Shown here: positions 24,100 through 31,209 of the stretch, in pieces
Layout: each line of letters begins with the position of its first letter
Numbering within the stretch: the first letter of the stretch is position 1
DNA from: Xanthobacter aminoxidans
GTDB lineage: Bacteria; Pseudomonadota; Alphaproteobacteria; Rhizobiales; Xanthobacteraceae
NCBI RefSeq assembly: GCF_023571765.1
Contig: NZ_JAMJXC010000031.1
Location: 1 to 38,082, forward strand
DNA length: 38,082 nucleotides
Direction of reading: 5' to 3'
Made by a program: the position numbers and the translations under genes
The notes under the pieces: model-generated
Database searches by the model: none
Told to the model about the DNA's origin: nothing
Seen by the model: the letters and a program-made list of their open reading frames with translations, nothing else

Positions 24100-25101
24100 T
24101 CAGAAATTCTTCTCCGGCCAGCGGCAGAGGTCGGTGATGAGGCAGCGGCTGCACGCGGGCTTCGTCGCCTTGCAAATGTAGCGGCCGTGCAGGATGAGCC
24201 AGTGGTGGGCGTGCAGCTTGAAGCGGTCTGGGATGCGGGCCTCCAGCCCCAGCTCCACCGCCAGCGGCGTCGCGCCGGGGGCAAGGCCGGTGCGGTTGGC
24301 GACGCGGAAGAGGTGGGTGTCCACGGCGATGGTGGGCACGCCGAAGGCGATGTTCAGCACCACATTGGCCGTCTTGCGCCCCACGCCGGGCAGCGCCTCC
24401 AGCGCCTCCCGGTCCTTGGGTACGATGCCGGCATGGCGTTCCAGCAGCAGGCGGGAGAGTTCAACCACATTCTTCGCCTTACCCCGGAACAGGCCGAGGG
24501 TGCGGATGTGGTGCGCCACCTCATCCTCCCCCAGCGCCACCATGGCGGCGGGGGTGGAGGCGGCGGCGAACAGGCCCTTGGTCGCTTTGTTCACGCCGGT
24601 GTCGGTGGCCTGGGCGGACAGCACCACGGCGACGAGCAGGGTGAAGGCGTCGGTGTGGTCCAGCTCGCCCTTGGGCTCCGGGTCCTGCGCCTCGAAGCGG
24701 GTGAAGGCCTCGGTGATCTCGGCATCGGACCACGGCGAGACCGTCTTGCCATGCACCGCCGCCGCCGCATTGGCCACCGCCTTGTTGCGGCGAGGGAGGG
24801 GGGCTGGTGGGGGGGCGGCGGTTTTGCCGGCGGGCTTGGTCCCGGTAGACGTCTTGCCGCCCGCGACCTTGCCGGCTGAAGCCTTTGACGCTGGGGCCGC
24901 CTTCGCCGTGCCGCTTGCCGGAGCCTTGGCCGCCTTGCCCTTGGCCGGGGCCACGGGCGGGGCTTTCGCCCCCTTCCCGGTGGTTCCCGACGCGCCGGCC
25001 GCGACCTTTGCCCCCTTCGTCGCGCGCATGGGGCGCGGGGGCTTGGCGGCGTCAGCCTCCGGGAGGACGGCGGGTTTGGGCGGATTGATCCTGCGCGGCA
25101 T
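24100..25101 (-). CDS. nth: Endonuclease III with a long basic N-terminal tail
   Basis: Start at ATG 25101 gives 333 residues. Residues ~125-333 are a normal-length endonuclease III: helix-hairpin-helix LPGVGRKTANVVLNIAFG with the catalytic Lys, VDTHLFRVANR with the catalytic Asp, and a C-terminal [4Fe-4S] cluster motif C-x6-C-x2-C-x5-C (ICKATKPACSRCLITDLC). It is a DNA glycosylase/AP-lyase for oxidised pyrimidines. Residues 1-~120 are a Lys/Ala/Pro-rich, histone-H1-like tail. A later ATG (residue 25) would remove only part of it. The gene diverges from the DUF2244 gene with 22 bp between starts, a pairing seen in other alphaproteobacteria. Confidence 0.9.
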   Translation of the reverse strand: MPRRINPPKPAVLPEADAAKPPRPMRATKGAKVAAGASGTTGKGAKAPPVAPAKGKAAKAPASGTAKAAPASKASAGKVAGGKTSTGTKPAGKTAAPPPAPLPRRNKAVANAAAAVHGKTVSPWSDAEITEAFTRFEAQDPEPKGELDHTDAFTLLVAVVLSAQATDTGVNKATKGLFAAASTPAAMVALGEDEVAHHIRTLGLFRGKAKNVVELSRLLLERHAGIVPKDREALEALPGVGRKTANVVLNIAFGVPTIAVDTHLFRVANRTGLAPGATPLAVELGLEARIPDRFKLHAHHWLILHGRYICKATKPACSRCLITDLCRWPEKNF

Positions 25102-25123
25102 TTTTCGGGTATACTGCCGAGCA
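25085..25123. promoter_or_regulatory. Divergent promoter between nth and the DUF2244 gene
   Basis: Only 22 bp separate the two start codons. TATACT (25110-25115) is a good -10 for the plus strand, with TTGATC at 25085-25090 as a -35 after 19 bp. The overlapping palindrome GTATAC also reads TATACC on the minus strand, six bases before the nth start. Both messages could begin at or very near the start codon (leaderless). This is inferred from hexamers only. Confidence 0.4.
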
Positions 25124-25663
25124 ATGCCCCAGACCAGCGACCGAGACATCGCACCCGAGACGGACGCGCAGGCTCAAGACGAGCCCGTCGTCTATGCGGT
25201 CACGCTCGCCCCGCACCGGTCCCTCTCCCGGCGCGGCTTCTTCTGGGTGATGGCGGGCATCGGGGCGGTGAGCTTCGTGTCGGGCGTCGCCTTCCTCGCC
25301 ATGGGGGCGTGGCCGATCTTCGGCTTCTTCGGCCTCGATGTGCTGCTGATGTACATCGCCTTCCGCGCCAGCTTCCGCTCGGCCCGGGCGCGCGAACATA
25401 TCCTCGTCACGCCCAGCCTCGTGGAAATCCGCCGCGAGCCGGCGGCGGGGCGCCCCTCCACCACACGGCTCAACCCGTTCTGGACCCGCCTGTGGCGCGA
25501 GGACGACGAGGAGCACGGGACGCTGGATGTCGCCCTCATCAGCGGCAAGCGCACCGTGCCCGTGGGCCGCTTCCTCGGCCCCGTCCAGAAGGCGGAGCTG
25601 GCGAGCGACCTCACCGAGGCGCTGGCGGTGGTGAAGAAGGGCGTGACGCGTAGTCACTTCTGA
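25124..25663 (+). CDS. DUF2244 membrane protein
   Basis: Start at ATG 25124 (179 aa); the same frame is open far upstream inside nth, without meaning. A short acidic N-terminus precedes VVYAVTLAPHRSLSRRGFFW, then two transmembrane helices (about 42-64 and 67-85), and a soluble C-terminal beta domain containing VEIRREPAAGRP, FWTRLWREDDEE and GRFLGPVQKAELASDL. This is the DUF2244 pattern, a family of small inner-membrane proteins of unknown role in alphaproteobacteria, typically next to nth. No ribosome-binding site is visible, in line with a leaderless message. Confidence 0.85.
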   Translation: MPQTSDRDIAPETDAQAQDEPVVYAVTLAPHRSLSRRGFFWVMAGIGAVSFVSGVAFLAMGAWPIFGFFGLDVLLMYIAFRASFRSARAREHILVTPSLVEIRREPAAGRPSTTRLNPFWTRLWREDDEEHGTLDVALISGKRTVPVGRFLGPVQKAELASDLTEALAVVKKGVTRSHF

Positions 25664-25674
25664 GGGCGGGGGCC

Positions 25675-25776
25675 AAGCCCGCGCGGCGTTTGAGCGGAGG
25701 AAACGTCAAAGCCCGCGCGGCGTCTGAGCGGAAGTAACGCTAAAGCCCGCGCGGCGTTTGAGCGAAGAAACGCCCG
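25675..25776. repeat. Three 34-bp tandem repeats between convergent genes
   Basis: Units at 25675-25708, 25709-25742 and 25743-25776 begin AAGCCCGCGCGGCGTTTGAG and vary in the last third. Each carries one TGA (25691, 25725, 25759), placed in three different frames. They fill the gap between the DUF2244 stop and the end of chrR. Confidence 0.85.
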
Positions 25777-25781
25777 ACCCC

Positions 25782-26477
25782 TCAGATAAACGGCCGCGTC
25801 ACCATGCCGAGCAGGCCGCGGAAGCGGATGCGGCCGTCGAAGGCGGCGAGGCAGATGCATTCGCCGTCGTCGTCCACGCGGGGGGAATGGTCCACGTCGC
25901 CATCGCATTCCACCAGATCGCCGGGGCCGTAATGGCCATCGGGGTCGCTGAAGCCACCGCAGATCACGTGGGTGAATTCCAGCCCCGCATGGGTGTGCTG
26001 GGGAATGGCCCGCCCCGGCGCGATGCGGAACAGCAGCACCTGCGCGTCCGGGTCTTCTTCCAGATGCACGAGGCCGAGCCGCACCCCCGGCGCCACCGGC
26101 ACCAGACGGCCGATGCGGCGCGACGCAATGGCCGGCGGCAGCACCACGCCGGGCGGCAGCTTCAGCCCCTCGGGCAGCGGCCAGCGCTTCGGCGATGGTG
26201 CTCCGGCGGCTTCCGCATGATGGAGCGCAGCGGGATTACGGCGTGGGGAGAGGCCGTCGAGCCGCGCCAGTGCGCGGTCAAGCGCATCGGGGGCGAGGGC
26301 GAGGGGTTCGCAGGTGTCCAGCAGCGCGCCGCCGACGGACATCAGCCGCGCCACCGTCGCGCGGCATTCGGGACAGCCGTCGAGATGCACATCCACCAGC
26401 AGGCGGGGACCGGCCGGCAGCGTGCCCGCCGCGTAGCGCAGCAGGGTCTCGGTGCCGGGATGGGTCGAAGCACTCAT
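25782..26477 (-). CDS. chrR: ChrR-type anti-sigma factor (zinc-binding, cupin)
   Basis: A 231-residue protein from ATG 26477. The N-terminal anti-sigma domain carries H6, H31, C35 and C38 (DVHLDGCPEC), at exactly the positions I recall for the zinc ligands of Rhodobacter sphaeroides ChrR. The C-terminal cupin has H161-x-H163-x3-E167 (QHTHAGLE) plus a later His in DVDHSP. It holds the partner sigma factor inactive and releases it in response to singlet oxygen or organic hydroperoxides. Its start overlaps the rpoE stop (ATGA), so the two are translationally coupled. Residues ~75-110 are a variable linker. Confidence 0.92.
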   Translation of the reverse strand: MSASTHPGTETLLRYAAGTLPAGPRLLVDVHLDGCPECRATVARLMSVGGALLDTCEPLALAPDALDRALARLDGLSPRRNPAALHHAEAAGAPSPKRWPLPEGLKLPPGVVLPPAIASRRIGRLVPVAPGVRLGLVHLEEDPDAQVLLFRIAPGRAIPQHTHAGLEFTHVICGGFSDPDGHYGPGDLVECDGDVDHSPRVDDDGECICLAAFDGRIRFRGLLGMVTRPFI

Positions 26478-27055
26478 TTCAGGTCTTCCAGCAAAGCGCG
26501 CAGACGATTGAGCGCGAGGCGCACGCGCGACTTGGCGGTGCCCAGCGGAATGCCCAGCTCCTGCGCGATCTGCGAATGGGGCTTCTCCTGAAAGAAGGAG
26601 AGGCGGACGATGGTGGCCTGTTCCTCCGACAGCTTGGCGAGGGCGGCGCGCACCCGCGCTTCCCGCTCGGCGGTCATGAGGATGGTCTCGCCCGAGGTCT
26701 CGTCCACCTCGTCCTCGTGCGTCTCCGCTTTGTAGGTATCACCATAGCGCTCGCGGCGCTTGAGGTCGATGGAGAGGTTGCGGGCGATGGTGAAGATCCA
26801 GGTGGAGGCGGCGGCGCGGGTGGGGTCGAAATAGGCCGCCTTGCGCCACACCGTCAGCAGGGTTTCCTGCGCCAGCTCCTCGGCGGCATTGGCCGGGAGC
26901 CCGCTGCGCACGAGATAGGATTTCACCCGCGGCGCGAAATGGCGGAACAGCCGGCCGAAGGCCTCGCGATCGGCCCGCGTGGCGATGGCGACGATGAGCG
27001 CGCTCAGCTCCGCCCCTGAGGCGGCGACCCGTGGCTCGGCAGGCTGGACGCTCAT
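26474..27055 (-). CDS. rpoE: ECF sigma factor RpoE (ChrR-partner group)
   Basis: Start chosen at ATG 27055 (193 aa, GGAG eight bases upstream). An ATG at 27154 would add 33 poorly conserved residues. Region 2 is seen in FGRLFRHFAPRVKSYLVRSG and AASTWIFTIARNLSIDLKRR. Region 4 starts LSEEQATIVRLSFFQEKPHS and ends in the HTH ELGIPLGTAKSRVRLALNRL. Together with the coupled ChrR gene this marks the ECF11-type system that governs the singlet-oxygen response. In relatives it activates its own operon. I could not see the expected promoter upstream. Confidence 0.9.
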   Translation of the reverse strand: MSVQPAEPRVAASGAELSALIVAIATRADREAFGRLFRHFAPRVKSYLVRSGLPANAAEELAQETLLTVWRKAAYFDPTRAAASTWIFTIARNLSIDLKRRERYGDTYKAETHEDEVDETSGETILMTAEREARVRAALAKLSEEQATIVRLSFFQEKPHSQIAQELGIPLGTAKSRVRLALNRLRALLEDLK

Positions 27056-27240
27056 GGCGCTCGCTCCGCCCGGACGAATGCCGCCGTTGGGCACCGTTCG
27101 GGTGCGACGCGGCTTCGGCAGTTCGACGATGAGACTGGGCTCGGCGACATTCATGCTCTCGATACGCGGCACGCGGCCGGGCGGATGACGGGGCCGGCCC
27201 GGAAAAATCGGCCGGACCCGCCCCCCTGACCACCGGCGGA

Positions 27241-27272
27241 AGCCGGACCCTAGCCGAGCGGCGGGTCCGGCT
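27241..27272 (-). terminator. Hairpin after the Fae-like gene
   Basis: AGCCGGACCC (27241-27250) pairs perfectly with GGGTCCGGCT (27263-27272), with a 12-nt loop. It lies 25 bp past the stop of the Fae-like gene on the minus strand. No T-run follows, so it could be a weak terminator or an RNA-stabilising hairpin separating that gene from rpoE-chrR. Confidence 0.5.
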
Positions 27273-27297
27273 CCACCAACGTCACCGTGACCGCGCG

Positions 27298-27837
27298 TCA
27301 GTACTCGATGACGCCCTCGAGGGCGTAGTGCTTCACGCTCTTGCGGTTGGCGATCAGCTTGTCGATGGACGGCTCGCCCTTGAGCGCGCGGGAGATGGCG
27401 AGCTTGGTCGCCTCGTAATTGGTGCGGTAGAGGTCAGCCTTGTCGAGGTTGGGGTCCTCGGCGCAGCGGGGGTCCAGCCACACCATGATGATCATGGCCA
27501 GCTCGTCCACCTGGTCCTTGGGGATGATGCCCTCGCTGACGCAATCGACGATGGCGTCGCCCATGGCCGCCTGCACCACGCCGCCCAGCAGTTCCACATA
27601 TTCGGCGGTGTGGATGGTGGCCTTGGTGGTCATCATCGTCGCGGGGCGCACCATCTGGTTGAGGTCGCGCACCACGAACATGCGGGTGTGGCCCTGCACC
27701 TGCCCCATCATGGAGGCGAAGGCCTGACCCACCGGGCCGCGCACCGAGCCGATCAGTACTTCCGGCATGGCATCCGTCGCCTGCCCGTCCGCCGCCAGCA
27801 CCGTCGCCTCGCCCGCCTTGAACCAGATGTCGCTCAT
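27298..27837 (-). CDS. Formaldehyde-activating-enzyme (Fae) homologue
   Basis: Start at the second of two adjacent ATGs (27837; AGGAGG five bases upstream), giving 179 residues, slightly longer than the ~170 of Fae. The second half is strikingly Fae-like: EGIIPKDQVDELAMIIMVWL and NYEATKLAISRALKGEP match the segments in true Fae ('EGIIPADEADDL...', 'NYEATKLSIQRAVNGEP'). True Fae condenses formaldehyde with tetrahydromethanopterin. Near the N-terminus the conserved active-site His of 'AHIDLIIG' is Met24 here (AMPEVLIG), so the classic reaction may be lost. It may be one of the Fae-like paralogues (Fae2/Fae3 kind) of unclear role. It stands directly upstream of the rpoE-chrR unit on the same strand. 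Confidence 0.8.
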   Translation of the reverse strand: MSDIWFKAGEATVLAADGQATDAMPEVLIGSVRGPVGQAFASMMGQVQGHTRMFVVRDLNQMVRPATMMTTKATIHTAEYVELLGGVVQAAMGDAIVDCVSEGIIPKDQVDELAMIIMVWLDPRCAEDPNLDKADLYRTNYEATKLAISRALKGEPSIDKLIANRKSVKHYALEGVIEY

Positions 27838-28025
27838 CATTTCCTCCTTGTTGGGAGGCGGCAGCAAAGCACCCGCCGCCCCGCCCGTCCAAGGCGACGC
27901 TGCGTCGCTGGTGCCGAAAGGCATGGGGACAGCGCCTCGCCTTGAACGGCGGCGCGGGCCGTGGCACCTCTGGCGAAAGAGGGGTGCCCGCGGGCGATTC
28001 GCGCCCGCACCTGATGGAGGCAGCG

Positions 28026-28169
28026 ATGCCCACGCTCTTCCGCATTCTGGTGGTGCTGGCCGTGCTCGGCGGCCTCGGCTATGCCGCTCTGTGGGCGCTC
28101 GCCACACGGGTGGAGCCGCAGGAGCGGGAACTCTCCTTCACCGTCGCCCCCGAAAAGATCGGCAAATGA
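28026..28169 (+). CDS. Small single-pass membrane protein coupled to xerD
   Basis: A 47-residue protein from ATG 28026 with GGAGG at 28016-28020. One transmembrane helix (TLFRILVVLAVLGGLGYAAL) is followed by a short periplasm-facing tail (RVEPQERELSFTVAPEKIGK). Its TGA overlaps the ATG of xerD. Short proteins with this shape precede xerD in other Hyphomicrobiales, which supports it as a real gene. No function is known. Confidence 0.7.
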   Translation: MPTLFRILVVLAVLGGLGYAALWALATRVEPQERELSFTVAPEKIGK

Positions 28170-29125
28170 CCACGCCCGGCGCGCCGGCCCAGGGCCCGCT
28201 CGCGCTGTTCCTCGACATGCAGGCGGTGGAGCGCGGCGCGGGCGCCAACACGCTGGACGCCTACCGGCGCGACCTGACCGACCTCGCCGAGTTTCTCGCC
28301 CCCCGCGCCATCGCGACCGCCGACACGCAGGCCATCCGCGACTGGCTCGCCGATCTCTCCGCCCGTGGCTACAAGGCCACCACCGTGGCGCGGCGCCTCT
28401 CCGCCGTGCGCCAGTTCTTCCGCTTCCTCTATGCTGAGGGGCATCGGGGCGACGATCCCGCCGCCGTGCTGGAAGGCCCAAGGCGCGGGCGGCCCCTGCC
28501 CAAGGTGCTGACGGTGGAGGAGGTCTCCACTCTGATCGAGACCGCCCACGCGCGTGCGGCGGAGGTCCCGGCGGCGGAGGGGGAGGCAGCAGCCAAGGCG
28601 CGCGCGGAGATGCTGAAGCGCCGGCGCACCGCCGCCGTGGTCGAACTGCTCTACGCCAGCGGCCTGCGCATTTCCGAACTGGTGTCGCTGCCGGCCGCCG
28701 CCGCGCGGGCCAAGGGCGATGCCATCCTCGTCACCGGCAAGGGGCGCAAGGAACGGCTCGTGCCCCTGTCCGACCCCGCGCGGACGGCCATGGCCGCCTA
28801 TCTCGATGCGCGCAAGGCGGCGGGGCTGGAGGCGTCGCGCTGGCTGTTTCCGTCTTCCAGCGAGAGCGGCTACGTCACCCGCCAGCAGGCGGCGCGGGAC
28901 CTGAAGGAGCTGGCACTGGCGGCCGGGCTCGACCCCGCCAAGCTCTCCCCCCACGTGCTGCGCCACGCCTTCGCCAGCCATCTTCTGGCGCACGGCGCGG
29001 ACCTCCGGGTGGTGCAGACCCTGCTCGGCCATGCCGATGTCTCAACCACCCAGATCTACACCCACGTTCTCGACGAACGCCTCAAGAGCATGGTGCGCGA
29101 CCTGCATCCGCTGGCGGATGAGTGA
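28166..29125 (+). CDS. xerD: Tyrosine recombinase XerD
   Basis: Start ATG 28166 overlaps the preceding stop (319 aa). The N-terminal SAM-like core-binding domain has NTLDAYRRDLTDLAEFL and VARRLSAVRQFFRFL. The catalytic set is complete: R168 (SGLRISEL), K192 (GKGRKERLVP), H263 and R266 (HVLRHAFASHLL), H289 (LLGHADVSTTQ) and nucleophile Y298 (IYTHV). This is the housekeeping Xer pattern for dimer resolution at dif rather than a phage integrase. A ~22-residue insert between the two domains (ARAAEVPAAEGEAAAKARAE) is longer than in E. coli but usual in this group. Confidence 0.92.
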   Translation: MTTPGAPAQGPLALFLDMQAVERGAGANTLDAYRRDLTDLAEFLAPRAIATADTQAIRDWLADLSARGYKATTVARRLSAVRQFFRFLYAEGHRGDDPAAVLEGPRRGRPLPKVLTVEEVSTLIETAHARAAEVPAAEGEAAAKARAEMLKRRRTAAVVELLYASGLRISELVSLPAAAARAKGDAILVTGKGRKERLVPLSDPARTAMAAYLDARKAAGLEASRWLFPSSSESGYVTRQQAARDLKELALAAGLDPAKLSPHVLRHAFASHLLAHGADLRVVQTLLGHADVSTTQIYTHVLDERLKSMVRDLHPLADE

Positions 29126-29154
29126 GGGGGGAGGCCCCCCGGTTCCCCGGACAA

Positions 29155-29275
29155 GCGACGGCGCCGCCGGAGCGCCGATCCGGGGTCCAGCGCAAGAGTT
29201 CCCGCGCAGCGGGGCAAAGCCCGAGGGCGGCGGGATCAGGAAGCGCCTGCGGCGGCGCCTTGCGCTGGACCCCGG
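29155..29275. repeat. 'GGACCCCGG' family composite repeat, copy B2
   Basis: 29155-29190 is the reverse complement of copy B1 (9410-9456). In addition, CCGGGGTCCAGCGCAAG (29180-29196) and its exact inverse CTTGCGCTGGACCCCGG (29259-29275) form a 17-bp perfect inverted repeat with a 62-bp centre. It occupies the gap 29126-29338 between convergent xerD and the nitroreductase gene. Confidence 0.75.
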
Positions 29276-29338
29276 CTTGCATTCCGTTGGCGCTTCATGC
29301 GTCCGGGGTGCGAGAGCGGGTGATGCGTGCGCGCCCCC

Positions 29339-29914
29339 TCAGAACCGCGTCACCACAGCCGCGAGGGGCGGGCGAGGGCGGTCTTCCAGCTTCTGGGTGG
29401 CGGTGCCGATATAGATGAAGCCGACGAAGCGCTCGAACTCTTCGAGGCCCAGCGCCGCGCGGGCGTTGGCGTCGTAGGTCGTCCATTCGGTGAGCCAGGT
29501 GGCGCCGTAGCCCAGCGCCGCGCAGGCGACGAGGATGTTCTGGCAGGCGGCGGCCGCCGACAGCAGCTGCTCGTATTCCGGGATCTTCACATGCGGCGCC
29601 GCGCGCGACACCACCGCCACCACCAGCGGCGCGCGCAGGAAGCGGGCGCGCTCGTCCTCCAGCCGCTTCTCGCCGACGCCGGGATCGGATGCCGCGAGCG
29701 CCTCCGCCAGCAGGGCGCCGGCCCGGTCGCGGCCGTCCCCCTCCAGCACGATGAAGCGCCAGGGGGCGAGCTTGCCATGGTCCGGCACCCGCGCGCCGAT
29801 GGTGAGGATGGTGTCCAGCTCCTCCGGCGAGGGGCCGGGGGCGACAAGATCGATGACGCGCGAGGAGCGGCGGGCGGCGAGGAGGGCGATGGTCTCGGGG
29901 CTCACAACAGTCAT
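29339..29914 (-). CDS. Nitroreductase-family flavoprotein (YdjA-like)
   Basis: Start chosen at ATG 29914 (191 aa); the frame opens upstream at 29950. FMN-binding residues are the Arg-Ser pair of LLAARRSSRVIDL. The family's PDHGKLAPWRFIVLEGDGRD block matches the YdjA subgroup, and LVACAALGYGATWLTEW carries the Gly-rich turn. It is predicted to be an NAD(P)H-dependent reductase of nitro or quinone compounds in the cytoplasm. The physiological substrate is unknown. Confidence 0.88.
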   Translation of the reverse strand: MTVVSPETIALLAARRSSRVIDLVAPGPSPEELDTILTIGARVPDHGKLAPWRFIVLEGDGRDRAGALLAEALAASDPGVGEKRLEDERARFLRAPLVVAVVSRAAPHVKIPEYEQLLSAAAACQNILVACAALGYGATWLTEWTTYDANARAALGLEEFERFVGFIYIGTATQKLEDRPRPPLAAVVTRF

Positions 29915-30061
29915 GGGGCAATGGCTTCCGATGAAAGGGGTCCGGGGCAATCTACAGAGGGCCCGCCCGGGAAGGAACCGCGCGGGCGCGGCGGCAACCG
30001 GCCGCAGGCTGACGCGGCGGGTGACTTGAATCCGCCCCGAATTTTGTGCACGTCAGGAGGC

Positions 30062-31177
30062 ATGATCCGCTTCGCTCGTGCTTTCCCTCGCCTCCGCCGC
30101 CCCGGACCGGCCGCCCCGGCCGCGCGGATGCTGGCGGCCGGGCGCGCGATGCGGGTGGTTGTGCTGGGTCTCTGGGCCGTGATGGCCCCCCTGGGGCTCG
30201 TTGCGGGCACAGGGCCGGCCGCGGCGCAGTCCATGCAGTTCCTCGGCCCATCCGCCGCGCCGCCGCCCGCCGGGCCGTTCGGTACGCCGCCCGCCGCACG
30301 GCCGACCGGCCTGCCTCCGGGCCTGCCGCCGCCGCCCGGACAGCCGGGTCCCTCGGCGCAGGCCGGCCAGTCGGGTCGCGAGCCCCATGCGGTGCTGCCG
30401 CCGGCCCCTCCCGGCAAGGCGGCGTTGGGCGTCTATGCCCGTTTCGGTGCGGAAGGCGGCCCCATTTCGCGCGGCCTCGTCTGGCGCGTCTTCGCCGACC
30501 AGCCCGAGGCCTCCACCGGCGCCTTCCCGCTGGTGGCGGAAAGTTCGGAGCACGCGCCCGTCTTCTTCCTCAATCCGGGCGGCTACATCGTCCACGTCAG
30601 CTACGGCTTCGCCACCACGGCGCAGCGGGTGCAGATGGGGCCGGTCTCGCGCCGGCAGGCGTTCGACCTTCCGGCCGGCGCCCTGCGCCTCGCCGCCGAC
30701 GTGGACGACAAGCCGATCCCCGCCCAGAGGCTCACCTTCGACATCTTCGAGGGCTCCTTCCTGCAGGGCCGCACCTCCAGCCAGCCCTATTATCGCGGCG
30801 CCGCCGCCGGCGATGTGGTGCTGCTGCCGGAGGGCACCTATCACGTGGTCTCCACCTATGGCGACGCCAACGCCGTGGTGCGCGCGGACGTGATCGTCCA
30901 GCCCGGCAAGCTCACCGATGCCACGGTCCACCACCGGGCGGCGCAGATCAGCCTGAAGCTGGTGAAGGTGGCGCACGGCGAGGCGCAGGCCGACACCCAG
31001 TGGACGGTCATCACGCCCGGCGGCGACACCATCAAGGAATCCATCGGCGCCTTCCCGACCATCGTGCTCTCGGAAGGCGACTATTCCGTCATCGCCCGCA
31101 AGGACGGCAAGAATTACAGCCGCGACATCAAGGTCGAGGCCGGCAAGAATCAGGAGGTGGAGGTTCTGGCGAAGTGA
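30062..31177 (+). CDS. Secreted protein with carboxypeptidase-like beta domains
   Basis: ATG 30062 is preceded by AGGAGG but with only one base between, so an inner start at 30149 is possible. The longer form is 371 residues. A hydrophobic core (VVVLGLWAVMAPLGLVAGTG) ends in AAAQS, indicating export. A Pro/Gly/Ala-rich linker follows to ~120. The rest is beta-rich with paired strands such as PGGYIVHVSYGFATTAQRVQ, PEGTYHVVSTYGDANAVVRA and SEGDYSVIARKDGKNYSRDI, three repeats of a strand-turn pattern that suggests Ig-like or carboxypeptidase-regulatory folds. It lies 32 bp before a cytochrome c gene and is probably co-transcribed. The function is unknown; related pairs occur in other Hyphomicrobiales. 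Confidence 0.75.
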   Translation: MIRFARAFPRLRRPGPAAPAARMLAAGRAMRVVVLGLWAVMAPLGLVAGTGPAAAQSMQFLGPSAAPPPAGPFGTPPAARPTGLPPGLPPPPGQPGPSAQAGQSGREPHAVLPPAPPGKAALGVYARFGAEGGPISRGLVWRVFADQPEASTGAFPLVAESSEHAPVFFLNPGGYIVHVSYGFATTAQRVQMGPVSRRQAFDLPAGALRLAADVDDKPIPAQRLTFDIFEGSFLQGRTSSQPYYRGAAAGDVVLLPEGTYHVVSTYGDANAVVRADVIVQPGKLTDATVHHRAAQISLKLVKVAHGEAQADTQWTVITPGGDTIKESIGAFPTIVLSEGDYSVIARKDGKNYSRDIKVEAGKNQEVEVLAK

Positions 31178-31209
31178 CGCCCGGCCGCCATCCCGTCCGG
31201 AGGGTTCCC

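Noticed and set aside
25675-25776. Three-unit repeat considered as a CRISPR array
   Set aside because: The units are contiguous with no unique spacers and no cas genes are present.
27055-27300. Search for an RpoE autoregulated promoter (TGATCC-type -35) upstream of rpoE
   Set aside because: Only a poor TCATCC with an ill-matched downstream box is seen; I cannot support it.
28166-29125. XerD considered as the missing prophage integrase
   Set aside because: It is 25 kb from the prophage end, is coupled to a small membrane protein, and has housekeeping XerD length and motifs.
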